From Candidula unifasciata (lineage: Eukaryota > Mollusca > Gastropoda > Stylommatophora > Geomitridae), in assembly GCA_905116865.2 (NCBI GenBank), contig CAJHNH020007556.1:371501-435500 (forward strand): DNA of 64,000 bases, written 5' to 3'. A model generated the notes under the pieces. The model was not told where the DNA came from. It searched no databases and was given only the letters and a program-made list of their open reading frames with translations. This document shows, piece after piece, positions 31,995 through 43,885 of the stretch. The position numbers were made by a program, and so were the translations under genes. Within the stretch, counting starts at the first letter, position 1; each line of letters starts with the position of its first letter.

Positions 31995-32506
31995 CAGTGT
32001 TGCCACTTTGAATGTGTTTAACATCCAGATTTAGATGTTTTCCCTTGCATTTAGATGGCGTTTTTGACGTTTAGATGATAGATGGTTTTCTAGATCTTTG
32101 TCATTTTGAGTGAATTTATAAAATCTAACCTAAGAAACAGGATGAAATTTGACCTCTTAAATGCTATCTTGACAATAAAATTCGGCCTGATAAGAGTAGG
32201 AAAAAAGCTGTTCCACTTATCAGCTCCCTGATTGTGTATGTATTAAAAGAAATTGAAACAGCTAAAGCATGCCAAAGTCATTTTGAATCTGAAGCTTCAA
32301 TTTTATTATCCAAGCTAAGTTTATCCTATGGATCTTGTGAGGCAGACTTCAGTTAATTAAGATGAGGTCATGAACCTTTAGCTATGTAATTTGTGACTCT
32401 TTCCATTTGGATGTTTTTCTAGATGTTTTCCACGCAGATTTAGTTGTTTTTAGATATTTTCGACTCCGTTTTGAATGTTTTTTGTCAAACATAAGTGGCA
32501 ACACTG
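31995..32506 (+). mobile_element. hAT element copy B, short non-autonomous derivative
   Basis: 512 bp from CAGTGTTGCCACTTTG to AAGTGGCAACACTG, with only terminal regions and the last part of the transposase frame (FDLLNAILTIKFGLIRVG). The flanking 8-mers are gtgaaaag (left) and gtgaatag (right). Confidence 0.9.
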
Positions 32507-32514
32507 GTGAATAG

Positions 32515-35031
32515 CAATGTTGCCAATTTGGATATTTTATATCCAAATTTAGATCTTTTTCATTGCATTTAGATACTGTTTTTGACGTTTAGATCGTAAA
32601 TATTTTTCTAGAGTCTTTTCATATGGAGTTAGATATTTTATAGATTTTTTTTTCTTTCATTGTCAATTTAATAATTACTGTGTAAAATATTTACTACAAT
32701 ATTTTTGTTTTGGTCTGGCACGTACATTGTGACAACTGAAATTACTTGAACTTTGAACTCTCACTGGGATCAACGCACAAATATCTGGCAGCCCCGGTAC
32801 TGATTAATAAAAACGCGCGTAAATCATACTAACTTTGTTTCAACCGTATCCCCACTGTGCTGACTTTGAGTTTCTTTTTCATGTGATAAGAAAAAAAAAA
32901 TTGCTCACCTTCTTATGTGGCTTTCACTTTGAAAAAAAAAACTTTCAACATGCCAAAAGTAAGTATGAGCAAAAAATTTGGAAAGAGTGGTTGCATGATG
33001 ACAAAATTAAAAACTGGGGATATGACCAAAGGTTATGGTAAGTACTGCAAGTGTGAAATTAAAGCGAAAATACAAAACTCAAAGAGTCATGCAGAGACTA
33101 AAAAAGCATAAAACTACATTTTCATTTAAAGATATTACACCGTTGACATCTGTTTTCATAACTATACTGATAAACGAATCATCAAAAGTTGAAGTATCAG
33201 TCGCAATGTTTTTAATTTGTCAATGCGCAATTTCAAACTGTGACCATTTGATCGATTTGTAAAAAATCTTGGACTAGTTCAATTTGAAAAGTGTGATGTA
33301 GAAAGTATAGTTTAGGAACTGAAGGACCTTTTAATCAGCAAACAGTTAGGCTTGAAGAATTTGGCTGTAATTGGTACTTATAATGCCTCAGTGATGGTTG
33401 GTATAAACAATGGCGTTTATGCCAAGTTGAAGAAAGCTAACCCATCGTTGATTCGATTTTTTTCAAGAACCGACATCACAGCACTCAGGGCATTCCCATA
33501 AGCGCTCCGTCAGCATCTTCAGCAGCCAGCGAAGAGTTCCGATACTAATGGTGGCAGTAGCTTTCTGATTAAACGTCCGTCTTGCCTTTCCTCTGAGCCT
33601 TGAGCTTCTGCCAGAACCTCTCGTCACCCCCAACTGCATCAACCCATCGTTAATACTTATAAAATGTATGCGTCATTCATTGCAGCTAGCATTATCACAT
33701 GCTTCATCTAAATATTTACCAAGGAATTTGGAATACCTTATTGCTGAAACACTTTACTGGTTTTCCAAATCATTTGTCAGTCAACAGCAATACAATACAT
33801 TATATACAGCGTTGAATGATGGTTCCACACCACCAAAAATTCTGTCAGATTGCAAAACTAGATGGTTATCAGTTTAACCAGCTGTTGAAAGAATTATGAA
33901 GCAATGGCTGAAGTTGAAGACACTTTGAAATAACAAGACAAAGTGAAAAGTGCTACACAGCTGAAATACTATATGGAATGTACAGTGGTGAAAGAAATTT
34001 GTCATTCATTCTCTTTTTATAACCTATTCTAATGGAAGTGCAAAAAGTTAATAAACTGTTCGAATCTAAACTTGTTGATAAAGTTAAATTACTTGATGAT
34101 CTCACCTTGCTATTTCACTCGGTAAAAGACTGGTGTTGCCAACTTCTAAAGCTGATTTGCTCACTTGCACTATAGAGAGCTATTTGGCTCCTAAGCCACA
34201 CCTTGGATATTAAATCACATCAAAAATTGATGATTTAAAAACAAAAGGACTGTTAACAGAGAATGAATAGAACAACTTAAGAAAACGCTGTCAATATTTC
34301 GTTATCTCATTATTGAAACAGAGACTTCCTGAAAATCTAGATGTTTTGAAAAATATTTCACTTTTTTTTTCTGTGAGCAACATACTTCAGCCAATAAAGT
34401 ACATACCTAAATATTATAAAGTTATGAAATTTTTAGGGGCTACTGATAATAGTGTCGCGGAAGCAGAATATCAGTTAACCAAAATAAAGTTAGCTGAAAG
34501 GACAAACAAAACAGAAACTAAAGCGTTCTGGAGTGAAGTGAGACAATTTAAAGATGCCTCATCAAACAGTCCATTCTGTAAGCTCTTTAAAGTGCCATGT
34601 CTGCCATGATACTACCCCACTCAAATGCTGACGTAGAAAGAGTTTTCAGTGCTATATCAAATCTAACCTAAAAAACAGGATGAAATTTGACCTCTTGAAT
34701 GCTATCGTGCAATTAAAATTCACCCTGATGAGACTAGAGAAATAAGCCTGCTGTTCTACTTATAAAGAAATTTGAACAGCTAAAGCATACCAGGGTCATT
34801 TTTTATCTGAAGCTTCAACTTCATTATCCAAGCTAAGTTTATCTTGTGAGTCAGATATCAGTGAAGGTGAGGACATGATTATGCAGGGTAAGTCATAACA
34901 AAAGCTATGTAATTTTTGACTTTTTTAATTTGGATGTTTTTTCTAGATCTTTTCCACGGAGATTTAGATCTTTTTAGATATTTTTTGACACCGTTTTCGA
35001 TATTTTTTGTCAAAGAAAAGTGGCAACACTG
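32515..35031 (+). mobile_element. hAT element copy C, longest of the trio
   Basis: The left end is CAATGTTGCCAATTTGG and the right end AAGTGGCAACACTG, flanked by the perfect 8-bp duplication gtgaatag (32,507-32,514 and 35,032-35,039). The coding order is preserved in broken frames: a BED-like zinc finger (YCKCEIKAKI...SHAETKK, 33,040-33,110), a central domain (RHSLQLALSHASSKYLPR, SDCKTRWLSV; 33,670-33,880) and a C-terminal dimerisation region (SNADVERVFSAI, 34,620-34,660). An S3 repeat interrupts it at 33,450-33,640. Stops and frameshifts make it inactive. Confidence 0.92.
33450..33640 (-). mobile_element. Short repeat family S3 inserted in hAT copy C
   Basis: 191 bp flanked by the 11-bp duplication aacccatcgtt (33,439-33,449 and 33,641-33,651). 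The empty site can be read in hAT copy D (51,200-51,210: aacccatcgttaatac). In its own orientation the element ends in an A-rich tract, so S3 is a retroposed short element. It has no clear tRNA boxes. Confidence 0.9.
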
Positions 35032-35062
35032 GTGAATAGAGTCCAATGAGGAAATTCTGACG

Positions 35063-35277
35063 ATGGCGGCGTCTAGGGAAGTACGATTGCTACGGTCATG
35101 TTTATGTTACTTGTTTACTTGCCTAATAGTAACAGATTCGATCAATTTGGATGCTAAGTTTTCTGTTATTAAGAGAGGAAATACAAACAGTGCAAACACT
35201 TATTTTGGATTTTCAGTTGCACAGCACCAGGTTTTAAGTGAACCGGTTACCCCAGCAAGCACAGTTATAGAAAATGT
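35063..35277 (+). CDS. Integrin alpha-like protein, first coding exon (partial)
   Basis: Integrin alpha chains are type I membrane receptors that pair with a beta chain and bind matrix or cells; the N-terminus starts the beta-propeller. This exon opens with ATG at 35,063 in a good context (gacgATGG). It has a basic then hydrophobic signal peptide (REVRLLRSCLCYLFTCLIV), and the mature start INLDAKFSVIKRG, then TYFGFSVAQHQVLSE. The FNLD...V..G...YFGFSVA-HQ pattern is the classical first blade of integrin alpha. A GTGAGT donor follows at 35,278. The next exon (expected to contain a VGAP motif) was not found in the remaining 29 kb, so introns are long or the copy is broken. The ATG lies 31 bp beyond a hAT terminal repeat, leaving almost no room for a native 5' leader. 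Confidence 0.78.
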
Positions 35278-35281
35278 GTGA

Positions 35282-35925
35282 GTAGATTTAAGCTTTAAGT
35301 TTACCTTCTATATGGTACTATACCAGTCAGTAACTGATATTTTATTAGGGTGTTTTTGTTTTGTTTATTAAAACATATTGAAATAGTAACTCTGTCATCA
35401 TTAGGTATAAAAGTATTATATTAATTAAAAATATAGCGTAAGTCAAACCACATTGCACGATAAGTTATCTGTTTCGTTTCCCATCGTTCTACTTCAATCG
35501 TCGATATTTGAGGACAGATGACAAAGCCTTTGTCAAAGGTAGTGAGTAAAAAGGACATGAAGCGATAAAAAACACCTGTCATCTCCAGTACCAACTTTCA
35601 GGGTATACCGCATGAGTTCGTTTCTCTCTTTCTTTCTGTTTTCCCCCCTTTCTTATAATATAAGTTGTAGTTATATTCTAGCGGTAAAATCACAACAGGT
35701 AGTATTATTCTAGTAATATTTATTAGTTTGTTGTTGTTGCTGAAATTAAATATTAAATATTGATTTCTGCCCTGTGTGATAATAGATAATAATATATTAA
35801 TTAACTGAATAAGCATTATCATAGCAGTTAAAACAACGAAGAAGAGAACTCACCACCCCCACCTTGGCTTAGAATATAATAATATTTGAAATGACAGCTA
35901 CAAATTTAATTTAATGCCATAATAC
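35282..35925. other. Probable first intron of the integrin-like gene
   Basis: AT-rich with no recognised element. Frames on the minus strand here are low complexity. Confidence 0.4.
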
Positions 35926-35929
35926 GTAA

Positions 35930-36170
35930 ATAGATATATGATATATCTGCTATCATCATCATAAACAATTTCTGCCGTTAAGCGACGTGGGGAGGAATAA
36001 TTTACGATCCAGTGCACGTTGGCTGCCACTGGCTATTGTCATGCCGTGAAGGCCTAGAGTGTCTTTAATGTTGTTGATCTATGTTTTTTGCTGCCGTCCT
36101 CTTGCTCTTGTAGCTGATCTTCTGAGATGTAGTGCTTGTGATGGTATTTGATCTGCTATGTATATCTGCT
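35930..36170 (-). mobile_element. LINE (family C) 3' end
   Basis: The minus strand reads RARGRQQKTWIDNIKDTL, then GLHGMTIASGSQR, a LINE C-terminal pattern. It ends at cgtcgcttaacggcag and an ATGATGAT tail (reversed at 35,950). Confidence 0.7.
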
Positions 36171-36289
36171 ATCATATTACCTTTATGTTGTCTCATACTT
36201 TAGAGAATGCATACGCTGTTGACTCTTCAAAGTCTACCGTTTCAACTCATTTCTTACTAAGCAGCACCATTTTGGGAAGGAAAATAACA

Positions 36290-36465
36290 ATAGATGCACT
36301 GCCTCCCTGACAAGCAGGTCATAAAAAAAAAAGACAACTCATTTGGGATTTTCTCCCCAAAGACATAGTTGTATCTGCCCAAGCGGTGAGTAACTAGCGA
36401 CCTGCATATATTTGGGCCAGATCTGTAAAATTAAAATCAATGTGCATGCAATATGAAAAGCCCTT
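36290..36465 (+). mobile_element. SINE family S2, partial diverged copy
   Basis: gcactgcctccctgacaagc, caagcggtgagtaac and gggccagatctgtaaaatt follow the S2 order. The 3' part is missing. Confidence 0.65.
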
Positions 36466-36584
36466 TTGCATGTCACACATACACTCCTATACCTGAGAGC
36501 ACTTTTTTCCTTGTTAGCTAATACCTGGGGACAACATATATTTTCAAAAGTCTGCTACAAACCCTGTACTTTATAATAGTCTTC

Positions 36585-36845
36585 TGAGCATTCATTGGCT
36601 GTAAACAGTGGACAGTTATTGTTGTTAGTCCACATCTGGACTTTGATCATGTTTTAGAACTTGTGTTTTGCTTGCACATCTGTTTTACAAATCTTGCTTA
36701 CTTATATGCAAACTGTTGGTTTCTCACCTCTTAGGCAGATGAACTCTAACAATGACACCCCTTTTCCTATACAACATGTTTGTGTGTGTATTCCACCTCT
36801 CCCCAACCCCCAGAATAGGACCCCAGAACCCACACAGGACTTTAT
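36585..36845 (-). mobile_element. SINE family S2, diverged copy
   Basis: Reversed: ttggctgtaaacagtgg, tgcaaactgttggtttctca, ending agaacccacacaggac. The centre is replaced by T/G- and C-rich sequence. Confidence 0.7.
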
Positions 36846-36989
36846 AATAGGTATTTCTGAAGAGTTGATTATAATTAATAAACATTAGAATCACATTCTA
36901 AAGTTGGGACAGGGGGGTTGCAGCACAGACCCCTTACAAGTTGTTCCTGTTTCTTCCCAGAAAATTATGGGAATTATCTGGCATCAGTT

Positions 36990-37105
36990 TTTAGGATTTT
37001 GTGTGTGCTTGACCCCAAAGGCAGAAAAAATAATCCTACCACTTCTGTGGATTGAACCCAGACCACTGTCTTGGCAGAGAAGTGGCACTAATCATAAAGA
37101 ATATT
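36990..37105 (-). mobile_element. tRNA-like SINE relic
   Basis: The minus strand has a B-box-like ggttcaatcca preceded by a tRNA-like half (gattagtgccacttctctgc). Single copy, diverged. Confidence 0.45.
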
Positions 37106-37883
37106 AATGTATCTGATAGGCTGGGGAGAATTCAGATAGGAATTCAGAAAAATCTGAGCTAAAAAATGTATGTTACAACAAACTGTATTGACTTTTAATG
37201 TTCATTTATGTTTATTTTTTTGCCACCATACTTCTGTGTAGTTCCCTCAAATTCTAACTGCTACAAAACCTTGTTCTCATGTAGTCGAGTGATGCAAACT
37301 TAAGTTAATATTAGCATTGAGTCAGTCAGCAAAAAACACAGTGCAACTGGTCAGTTTTACAAGATCACAACTAAAATGACAGGATGTGTGTTACAGCTAA
37401 AAAAAACTTTATCGGCAGACACACGTGCTATGCTAGCATTGATATATCAGTGTAAAAAACAGTGCTTGTATTCTGAAGTACCTTTGATGTGTTTGTTCAC
37501 TTGCTTTAAGCAAACTAGTCTCATATTTATTAAACTGGCTGGTACTTGACGAGTTTGTATGAAAAAATCAAACAATCTGGTTATATAAGCTTCTAAAACA
37601 CAGGTCACGCACAGTAGCTGGTGAATGCTCTAGTTATCAAGTGACATTTCATAGATGCACACATATTTTTACTTGTCTACTAGGTCCATATCATTTTATG
37701 TGCATAAATAACATTGAAAATATGTAGCTATCATAACCGTTATGGAGCTTCTGCTGCCATAGTGGAGAACTGTATCCCTCCCCCCCCCCCCCCTTTTCTC
37801 CATTGTTTATTCCAAATCCAGTTAAAATCTTCTTTTTCAAAAAATGGAATATTAACTTTATGCCCAAAAGGGAAACTTAGAAT

Positions 37884-38132
37884 AGATCCACCGTCCCCCT
37901 AACAAGCATGCTATAGAAGGTGACTGATTAGAGGTGTTTCTTTCAAAGTCAGCATGCACCTGCCTGAGAGGCAAGGAAGCGACAATCTGCATATAAGTAA
38001 GCTACATCTGTAAATGGAGGTGCAGCAAAACTTATTCTCAAACAAGACCAGCTAAGAACACAAGGGAACAAACAACCAGAAATGTCAGCTGCAGGTTATG
38101 GCCGATGAATGCTAAAAAGAAGAAGAATACTT
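37884..38132 (+). mobile_element. SINE family S2 copy
   Basis: ccccctaacaagcatgctat, gcacctgcctgagaggcaag and gaacaaacaaccagaaatgt in S2 order, with an aagaagaag tail. The head before 37,884 is lost behind a C run (37,778-37,792). Confidence 0.78.
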
Positions 38133-38215
38133 AAAATATTTACTGTGCTCAGACTTTTTAAAAAATTGTAATTGCAGTATTTTCACTAGTTTGTTTTAGG
38201 TCGCATTGCAAACTG

Positions 38216-38475
38216 TAGTTGTTATTGTATTAATGCAGTGGCTAGTGCAGTTGCTTCTGGCCTTGCATTCAAATCCACTCCTAGGCAGGATTTTTTTTTC
38301 TTCTTATATTAACCCGTGTATTCAGGTTGGTCCTGCCGAAAAAGTTGTTACCAGGAAATTTTGTGAAAGTGAGGGCACCCATCGTAATATTGACTTTACC
38401 CGTTGGATGCCAAATAGTCTAAAAATACCACCTCATTAGCTCAGTAAACCTCAGGAGGTGAAATAGGATACTGAA
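38216..38475 (+). mobile_element. tRNA-derived SINE relic
   Basis: A tRNA-like head (cagtggctagtgcagttgc, B-box-like cattcaaatccac) is followed by a ~190-bp body including gttaccaggaaattttg. Single copy; it may belong with 6,232-6,390. Confidence 0.45.
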
Positions 38476-39298
38476 AAGAAAAAAAAAATCTCAACAGATT
38501 CGTTTTTAAAGCTCATGTTGGTCTTGTGAAGATATTTTGATTTCAGCTTTGAGATAGAAACTAGCTTTAACATATTCATCTTTGAGACTCATTGTGAATT
38601 TGTTCATTTCTGTTTACATCATAAATTTTGCTTAACTCCTCTTGCCAGATCCAGTTTGTTACACTAATCAGCACTGTTCTAGTTGTTACCTTAACTCTTT
38701 CTCTCCCACAGTGCTGTTAAAGTCATTCTGACCCACTCATTTATTGCTGAAAGTAAAAACCTTCTAGAAGGGAATCATCATCATGTAGCAGGTCCTTTGC
38801 AGAGCATCAGCTTCACCATGGTGCCAGAAAGGAAAACTCGGTTTCTCACCAGCTCTCCTTCCTCGTGCACTTTCCTACCCAGGGTGTTACTTATATCATG
38901 TGCCCATCTTTGTGCTGGTCGGACCCCACCCTCTTTCCTGATACCATGCTTTCTGTCATTATTGTTTCAGTCCGCCGTGACGCATGATCTGGTAAAAATA
39001 AATTCATTTTCCCAGATAAGATACTCTAGAAGACAATAGCAAAGTAAAAGACCCCTTTTTTTATGCCGTTGGGCATATAGGGCTAGACCTATATTTTATA
39101 GACCAATGGGCACTGTGTGGATTTTGTAGTCAGCATCGTCCCAGCTACTTTTACTTCCTGTTACTGAACCTGGTACCCACTCAAGGCTGGGTCGATCTGA
39201 GAGCCAAGATCACTGTAGAAGAGAATAGGTTAAATTATATCTACCTGGTACTGAAAGAGTTTAGAGACAGCTCATGATGCAGCCCTTGTTGCCAGGGC
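38476..39298. other. Unannotated stretch
   Basis: No recognised gene. 39,050-39,230 has a SINE-like composition (cctggtacccactcaaggct) but no second copy in the window. Confidence 0.35.
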
Positions 39299-39605
39299 TT
39301 TTGGAAAGTAGTGTAACAGCAACAGCTAGTTTGTTGCCGCATACTTCACTCACATGTGATGGTTTTGGAAAGTAGTGTAACAGCAACAGCTAGTTTGTTG
39401 CCGCATACTTCACTCACATGTGATGGTTTTGGAAAGTAGTGTAACAGCAACAGCTAGTTTGTTGCCGCATACTTCACTCACATGTGATGGTTTTGGAAAG
39501 TAGTGTAACAGCAACAGCTAGTTTGTCACCACATATTTCACTCAAATGTGATGGTTTTGGAAAGTAGTGTAACAGCAATAGCTAGTAGTTACTGAAAACA
39601 CAGTT
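39299..39605 (+). repeat. 64-bp minisatellite, about 4.7 copies
   Basis: The unit starts ttttggaaagtagtgtaaca and ends cactcacatgtgatgg. Copies 1-3 are identical; copy 4 (39,491-39,554) has scattered changes (gtcaccacatatttc), copy 5 is partial, and one more decayed unit follows to about 39,670. The decay gradient runs left to right. Confidence 0.93.
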
Positions 39606-39679
39606 CAGTTCATATGTCTTGGGAAGAAGTGTAACAGCACTAGGTATTAAATGTTTACAACACACTTCGGTTCAAATAT

Positions 39680-40690
39680 AATGATATGAATCACTATTTT
39701 GCTAAAACGTGTCTAGTTGCTGGAGTGTCAGGATGTTGTGTCCTGTGATGAGTCAAAGGTGTAGATAAAAGTGATCACCCAGCAATCATTTCCACTTAAA
39801 AACTCTTCAAGTGAGGGAGTGGCTGTCACATTATTTCCTTTCTGGTACAACAATTTGACAAATTAAAAGCAGATTTTATGTGACATGTGGAAACACTGAA
39901 TTGTTCATGAGCTGGATGATCATATTTTAGAGTAGCTTGCATGAATATATCCTGCTAAGTACTGGACAGTTAAGTGGTGAGATGCATGACTCAGTAAGAT
40001 GTTTATTCAACTCATTCTTTTACAGGAAGTAATTACTTTAAAGAAATCATAATTTTGGTGAAAAGGCATGCAAGAAATAACTCTTTAGAAGGAAGAAAGT
40101 TAAAGTAAATAAGGAAACACATTTTTAAAGTAAAAGTCTGGGAATGGGTCACACTGGTCAGAAATTCAAAGTACCAGAAAGGTATATATAAAGTGTTTAG
40201 TCATTTAATTAGAAGCTGTGCATCTGCTATGCTGCTTGGAGTAGAATGAGTTAAGTATATGTAGCCCATAATGCCCGATTATGTTTCCAACATGTGCCAT
40301 AGACCACCCATATGCTTTTTCCTCTGCATTTGCCCTCAACAGACAAATTGGCATTGTGTTGTTTACAGCTGACCTGCAATATCTTAGCTTTTTTGGCCCA
40401 AAACATCTAATTTCAACAAACTGCTAATTGTGTGGCTTTTATGGCCTGCTTGAATGGGAGAAGTGGGGGAGGGGGGTTATGCAATGAATCTTCTGTTTTT
40501 ACGTCCTAAAATAGGACTCCGGAACCCACATAAGGAATTCAAAGGATAGAAATTACTATAACTTGCCATGAAGATTGTAAGTGTCAACAAGGGCAACAAA
40601 CTGGCAACCTCATTCCGGAGGGAACCTGATGCAGCAAAACTAGTTTACAAAGAGCTTGACATAAATTGACCTATGGTGGCCCCGTCTCTC
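39680..40690. other. Unannotated stretch with an S2 head fragment
   Basis: A reversed S2 head remnant lies at about 40,480-40,540 (aaaataggactccggaaccc). Otherwise nothing recognised. Confidence 0.35.
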
Positions 40691-40699
40691 ATATAAGAT

Positions 40700-41110
40700 C
40701 AAAAGTCGTGAGAAGATGTGCCATAGATGCATGTGTGGCATATGAGGGCCTCTTGTATAGCGTCACAACATCCTGTATGAGAATGGAAGTGGAGGTAGTA
40801 AAGACGGCTTTCCGATTCCTGGAGAGCAGCACAGCTTGATATGTTGCAGTTGTAACAAACTCACAGAGCATGCTTCGGGAGAAAAAAATAAAGAAACTGG
40901 CGACTTACGCGTAGAGTGGCTTGCATCACTTAATAAAACTAAGATGGTGAGCACATCGTGGATTTTCTGTCCGGGATATTCGGGTATGTGGGGTAATGGG
41001 CTGCCTGATAGGTCGGCTGCTGCCGCTCCTCTGGGTCATGAGCTACATTATGATAAAGCAGACGTGGTGAAGGCTACCTGTGATCACATGAACAGTGAAA
41101 TAAAGCTGAC
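40700..41110 (+). mobile_element. LINE fragment with RNase H C-terminus
   Basis: The frame reads VEWLASLNKTKMVSTSWI, then FCPGYSGMWGNGLPDRSA and YDKADVVKA. This is the C-terminal part of a LINE RNase H (the family norm is CPGHAGV-GNE-ADRLA). The histidine of PGH is Y and the glutamate of GNE is replaced, so catalytic residues are lost. It differs in type from the RNase H at 4,300. Confidence 0.68.
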
Positions 41111-43760
41111 AATAATGATATATACACTTGAACCTAAGTACACAATTTACTCAACTATTTTGTACCAACATCAAAAAGAGATTTATTGGTATATAAATCT
41201 GACTAAAATAAAAATGAACTTGTTTAGGCTAGTAGAGTGAGATGATGTTATAGATGACATAAAGTTGTACATAAACTTAGCTTCTAGTTTTCTAGTATGT
41301 GGAGAATTCACCGTCCGGAAGTTCTCGGCTTGAGACCCTGCCTATCTTTTTCCAGTTTGTCGTCGTCCTCACTGCTTTCATGCAGGTCGTTACACTCAGA
41401 CACAGTTCGGCAAATAATGGATGCCTACTAGTCCCTGCCCAATGTTGGAACTGTGATAAAGAAACAAGCGCATATTTGTAGTATCTGGCTCTAGATGTAC
41501 ACTAAGCATGTATATATTATAATAACATCAAACATGTTTATTTAAATAAAACATTTCATCTCTCCCTCATGTTTCACATTCACTCCTGTCCAATTTGGAA
41601 GGGCTTATGTCTCACATTCCAACTGACATCTTCTGCCTTCCTCTACACGTCCTGTAATGATAGTCAAGAGTCTTCTACGTCAGGTGCTAATCTCTCGTAC
41701 AGACTCAAAATGACAATCAGTCAGACAGAACCAGTTCTGGAATCTATGCTTGGAACAATCGACGCGCCCAGAATGCTAACAATAGTCCTGGGGCGAATCA
41801 AATAACAAATCTCGTGGATTTACTCTCCGGGATCAATCTCCGCATTAGCCTCCCGAGAGTTAAACACATTTCAGTGTGTAAGCTGTATGTAATACAGATT
41901 CACATTAACCACACGTGAAAAGATTGCCAGAGTTATCTTCACGCTTTGTGATTTCAAAAAACATGATAGTTCATTAAATTTCAATGGCAACAACAACATT
42001 TAGGTTTTACAACATTGAAACACATGTGCACGAAAAAACATTCATGACACTATCAAATAGGATATAAAGCTATGTGACAGTGCCCTACGAGAATGAAGAA
42101 ATGTCCGCCTAGGAGTACTACAAAGTGATTAAGACACACACTTGAGTAAAAAGACAGTTAGATTTCTATCACAAAATATAGATTTGAACCTAATTTCGAT
42201 CTTACCTGGAAAATGAAACCACGATGCCAAAAGTTCTGTCTCAAGCTTAGGTTAAGCCCAACAGATGGCATGTGCTGGACAGGATCTCATTTACCAGACC
42301 TAGAGTTCACCCCTTTATAACTTTTATCAAGCTCCTCCTACATTACGCCTAAAATCATTCTCACTCAAGGATGTCACAGCTCCTCCCCTGTGGGTAAGTT
42401 TATTCGCTGTCAGTCAGGGCTGTACAACACTTGTTTAAATTCCCACGGTCACCTTCTACAGGTTCAATTAAGCTGGTCAAAGCTAATAGGCCAAGTCACA
42501 CCTCCAGTCTACTTCACCTGTCATCACAATAAAATCAGAGATAATGGCAATTAGCCCTTGTTATCTGTTCCTGAAGGTCTGGCTAGGAGATAAATATCTG
42601 ACACCAACAAATGGTGTGCAAATCTCCAGTCAGTAAGTCTGCTTGGTCAGTCTTATCTCTGTACCTTAACACTTAACACCTGGGAAAAAGTTTTAGTGTT
42701 TGATATGACCAACGGTCCAGGAGAATTAAAGGTTTGATGTGGTCGTCTTACTTAGATTAAGGATGTATCAAAATCCCTATTTTCCTGTATACTTTCAAAA
42801 TACAAAGAAATAAAAGTAGGTTGAGGAAAGACATTCTGAAAACACCGAGCGTATTGTCACACATTCCTTAATTTCATTCATTCATTAATGTCTTTCGTGG
42901 GTTATGTGTAACATATATTCAGTAAAATATATCATCTGTTTATAACACATCTTTGTTGGCTGAAATATAATGATATAAGTGACTGCTGGTTAATCAACTT
43001 TTCCCACAATATTTGTAAATCTGTTCATTTGCGGACGTGCATGTTAAAAGAATATAAACATTTCCTTACGCATTTGGTGGAGATACGATATCAAGCATAA
43101 ATGCAACCACACTGCATGCACTATTATGTTAGGGTGCTTTCATATAGCAGCCATTTTCTTGATATAAGGGAAGATACCATTAGAGAAACTCTACAGTACC
43201 ACAATGTGTCTGTGGTCGATGCGGGACCTTCTCGACACATGAAGGGGTAAAAGAGGACGTACAAGAAAAGCCATATTCTTGTGCAAAACCGTGTGACGAG
43301 AATACCGCCTTGTTTCTCTCAGTTTCTGTTTATGGGTGATAGTTCTGAAAATGTAATATATTCACTAGCAAATAGATTTAGTTTGGGGCATGGCATATTG
43401 GGGACGACAGAAGGTCTGCTAATGGACACGACGCGTGCCGTCTGTGCTTATCTTGAGCTCACCAAATTCACAACGACCATATGGCCAGGGAGTATTAGGG
43501 TTGAGTTATTGATTTTTGTGTGTGTCGGTATATCTGTGAAAACTTTTGGTGGAGGAGGCGGACTATCTGGCACCGAGTAGGCTTTGTATATTACTGTATC
43601 TAGTGATTTCAAACCCCATAAATCTTTTCTCAGGGCCGGAATAAGAAACTTTGATGCCACAAGCGCTTACAGGATTTTGTTGTCCCCCACCCCAAAGCAC
43701 TTGAAAGATTTGTGTATCTCCCCCCACCCCCTTTTTTTCAGAGCTGTCTTAACGGCATTA
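41111..43760. other. Unannotated 2.6-kb stretch
   Basis: Short frames (41,569-41,805 and 43,281-43,580, both plus) have no recognisable domain. No repeat family from elsewhere in the window is seen. Confidence 0.35.
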
Positions 43761-43764
43761 TGTG

Positions 43765-43885
43765 CACCACTCCGACTTTGAAGGAAGCTCCCAATTAGTC
43801 GACTCTTACGACATGCTTTTGAGTAGGCAGTGGGTCTATTCCTGTTTTCCCTATAATAGGGCCCAGGAACCCACACAGGGACCTT
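43765..43885 (-). mobile_element. SINE family S2 head half
   Basis: ccgactttgaaggaagctcc, gtcgactcttacgacatgct and aggaacccacacaggg; the 3' half is missing, so this is a truncated copy. Confidence 0.8.

Noticed and set aside
35063..35281. Old viral or LTR-retroelement origin for the signal-peptide frame
   Set aside because: The INLDAKFSV...YFGFSVAQHQ pattern and the following GTGAGT donor fit integrin alpha much better, and no LTR or RT sequence is adjacent.
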